14,673 bases of DNA from Casimicrobiaceae bacterium (lineage in GTDB: Bacteria; Pseudomonadota; Gammaproteobacteria; Burkholderiales; Casimicrobiaceae): assembly GCA_955652025.1 (NCBI GenBank), contig CATPAO010000295.1:1-14673 (forward strand), written 5' to 3'. A program made the translations under genes and the position numbers. Under the pieces are notes generated by a model. It had not been told where the DNA came from, did not search any database, and saw only the letters and a program-made list of their open reading frames with translations. This document shows positions 12,978 through 14,673 of the stretch, piece after piece; positions within the stretch are counted from its first letter, which is position 1; each line of letters begins with the position of its first letter.

Positions 12978-14239
12978 GGCTTGAGCTTGCTGTCCCAGTA
13001 TGCGGCCGCTTCGTCGAGCGCGGTCTTGATGTCCTTGCGTCCTATGATCGCGGCCTCGACAGCATCCTGCAGGCGCTTGTTCAGCCGCTCGAACCCCGGG
13101 ACGCCGGCGACATAGAGCGTACGCACGACGTCCATGCGGCCGGCGCCGATCGCCATCGCCTTTTCGTACGCGCCGGCGTCGCTTCGCAGTCGTTGGAAGT
13201 GCGGGTCCGCGGCCGCTTTCTTCGCCGTCGGAAAGGCGCCGGCGAGCTTGGCGAATTCGAGCTGGTTGATGTCGTTGGTCAGGAACTTCGCGAACCTGGC
13301 CGCCTCGGTCGCGACACGACCTGTGGTGCCGCTCGGCATCGCGAAGTGGAACAGCCATCCGCCCGCGGCAATCCCGCGTCCTCCGATCGGCACGGGCGCC
13401 ACATCGGTGACCGCGAACACGTCCTTGGCATCGTCGCGCACGCGGATCAATGCGCTCGGCGGTGCTTCCAGCATCGCCATCCGGCCGGATTTGTAGGCGT
13501 CGATCGAGGCCGGATAGTTATCCTCCGAGAAGAGCTTGTCCTTCAGAAGACCTCCGGCCTTGTACGCATCCGCGAACTTGGCGATCAGCGCAATATGCGC
13601 CGGCGAGTTGAACACCGCCTTGCCGTGCTCGACGAGAGGAAGGCCTTCTTCCAAGAATATGCCCGCGATCTTTCCCAGCGCGGGCGAGAAGCCGTATTGT
13701 CCGGTGCGCGCGTAGATTTGCTTCGCGACGGCGAGTTGCTCGTCCCGCGTCGTGGGGACGCGCACAACGCCGGCCTTCTGGAACAGCGTCTTGTTGTAGG
13801 CCATCACGTTGACGCTGTTGTAGTGCGGGAAGCCGTAGACCTTGCCGTTGAACGTGACGTCGGCGATGGCGCCGTTGGTATACGCGGCGCGGTCGTCACC
13901 CAGCAGGTCGTCGATCGGACGCAATGCGCCGTGGAGCGCGTAGTCGTACGCCCACGGAACGTTGAGCTGCACGAGCGCGGGCGCGGAGCGGGCGACGATC
14001 GCGGCGATGAGCTTGGTCTGCAGCGTGTCCCACGGCACGTCGACCCATTCCAATTCGACGTCGGGGTGGGAAGTCTCATACTGATGCACGAGTGCCTTGA
14101 AATAAGGCGTGAATTTCGGCTTCAGGCTCATCGTCCAAAACTCGACGTGGATCTTGTCCTCCGCCGCGGCACCGCCGGTCGCGAGCAGCGCGAACGCGAT
14201 CGCAACGAGTCGCCATGGTCGCATCGTCGCTCGGCTCAT
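12974..14239 (-). CDS. ABC sugar transporter substrate-binding protein
   Basis: The protein has 421 residues from the ATG at 14239, which overlaps the stop of the SIS gene (ATGA); an internal ATG at 14224 gives a shorter signal and is equally plausible. The signal peptide has an Arg-rich start, a hydrophobic core (VAIAFALLA) and cleavage near GGAAA/ED. There is no lipobox, so it is a soluble periplasmic protein. The mature part begins with HVEFWTMSLK, as in family 1 binding proteins (MalE/UgpB). NSVNVMAYNKTLFQKAG (about 134-150), GRMAMLEAP and GAFPTAKKAA are further landmarks of that family. It would bind a mono- or disaccharide and deliver it to the two permeases. GlcNAc or chitobiose is likely from context only. 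Confidence 0.92.
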   Translation of the reverse strand: MSRATMRPWRLVAIAFALLATGGAAAEDKIHVEFWTMSLKPKFTPYFKALVHQYETSHPDVELEWVDVPWDTLQTKLIAAIVARSAPALVQLNVPWAYDYALHGALRPIDDLLGDDRAAYTNGAIADVTFNGKVYGFPHYNSVNVMAYNKTLFQKAGVVRVPTTRDEQLAVAKQIYARTGQYGFSPALGKIAGIFLEEGLPLVEHGKAVFNSPAHIALIAKFADAYKAGGLLKDKLFSEDNYPASIDAYKSGRMAMLEAPPSALIRVRDDAKDVFAVTDVAPVPIGGRGIAAGGWLFHFAMPSGTTGRVATEAARFAKFLTNDINQLEFAKLAGAFPTAKKAAADPHFQRLRSDAGAYEKAMAIGAGRMDVVRTLYVAGVPGFERLNKRLQDAVEAAIIGRKDIKTALDEAAAYWDSKLKP

Positions 14240-14673
14240 CGGGTCCGCGTGACCTTGGCCAGATGGCGCGGCCGATCCGGATCGAGGTTGCGTGCGCGTG
14301 CCAACGCCTCGACCATCGGATAGAAACTTTGGATTGCGGTGATCGGGTCGAGATCCTCGGCGCCGCTGGCGACGATCGGCAACTCGCTGCCCGGCACACC
14401 GGACGGCGCCGCCAGGAGCACGCGCGCACCGCGACGGCGCATGTCGTCGGCAATTTCGACGAGTCCCGCCTGCGCCGGACCGCGCGGGGCAAACACCAGC
14501 AGCGGATAGCCCTGGTCGACCAGAGCCATGGGCCCATGCATGACTTCGGCGCCCGAAAAGGCCTCGGCCTGGATGCCGCACACTTCCTTGAACTTGAGTG
14601 CGGCTTCCATCGCGATGGCGAGCCCGGTGCCGCGGCCGATCACGAACAATTTGTCGGCGTCGACGAGTGTGTC
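14236..14673 (-). CDS. SIS-domain sugar-phosphate isomerase/deaminase (NagB-II-like), C-terminal fragment
   Basis: The last 145 residues are visible; the gene begins beyond the window end. The segment VIGRGTGLAIAMEAALKFKE, then AEAFSGAEVMHGP, is the second SIS domain as found in GlmS and in GlmS-derived glucosamine-6-phosphate deaminases (NagB-II). The tail LDPDRPRHLAKVTRT matches the GlmS/NagB-II C-terminus, which carries substrate-contacting residues. Without the N-terminus I cannot exclude a true GlmS glutaminase form, but the coupling (ATGA) to a sugar-binding-protein gene and the GH3 gene at the operon end favours a catabolic deaminase that turns glucosamine-6-P into fructose-6-P. The operon promoter must lie outside the window. 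Confidence 0.85.
   Translation of the reverse strand, partial: DTLVDADKLFVIGRGTGLAIAMEAALKFKEVCGIQAEAFSGAEVMHGPMALVDQGYPLLVFAPRGPAQAGLVEIADDMRRRGARVLLAAPSGVPGSELPIVASGAEDLDPITAIQSFYPMVEALARARNLDPDRPRHLAKVTRTR

Overview
This is a GC-rich proteobacterial window. It combines a CUT-type TonB-dependent receptor, a MipA/OmpV outer-membrane protein, a YXWGXW-repeat protein and a GntR/HutC regulator. Together with tightly overlapping ABC sugar-transport genes, this fits a chitin- or GlcNAc-using beta- or gammaproteobacterium of the Burkholderiales or Xanthomonadales kind. That placement is an inference from gene content, not from any marker gene. No tRNA, rRNA, insertion sequence or CRISPR array was seen.

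Layout. Positions 1-2314 hold cell-envelope genes: the end of a MipA-like protein (+), a secreted YXWGXW protein with a 30-bp tandem repeat in its C-terminal part (-), and a small glycine-zipper lipoprotein (+). Positions 2401-8480 are all on the minus strand. In transcription order they are a large TonB-dependent receptor, a rho-independent terminator, a GH18 chitinase-like lipoprotein, an 89-residue four-cysteine lipoprotein, and a flavin-dependent (tryptophan-type) halogenase. Positions 8481-8849 form a divergent control region with a receptor promoter and a GGTATGATACC palindrome overlapping a probable -10 of the regulator gene. Positions 8850-9590 hold the GntR/HutC (NagR/NagQ/DasR-like) regulator (+). 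Positions 9587-14673 are a translationally coupled minus-strand operon: a SIS-domain sugar-phosphate deaminase/isomerase (cut by the window end), a sugar-binding protein, two MalF/MalG-type permeases, and a cytoplasmic GH3 beta-N-acetylglucosaminidase.

How the genes could work together. The GH18 enzyme would cut chitin or a related GlcNAc polymer at the cell surface or in the periplasm. The receptor would carry oligosaccharides across the outer membrane. The ABC system would carry small products across the inner membrane. The GH3 enzyme would release GlcNAc in the cytoplasm, and, after steps not encoded here (phosphorylation, deacetylation), the SIS protein would convert glucosamine-6-P to fructose-6-P. 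The GntR protein would sense an amino-sugar phosphate. The odd partner is the halogenase, which keeps the catalytic lysine and glutamate but lies among sugar-uptake genes. That unit (receptor, chitinase, Cys-rich lipoprotein, halogenase) is the most interesting part of the window. Halogenase genes next to TonB receptors have been noted before; their purpose, as far as I know, is not established.
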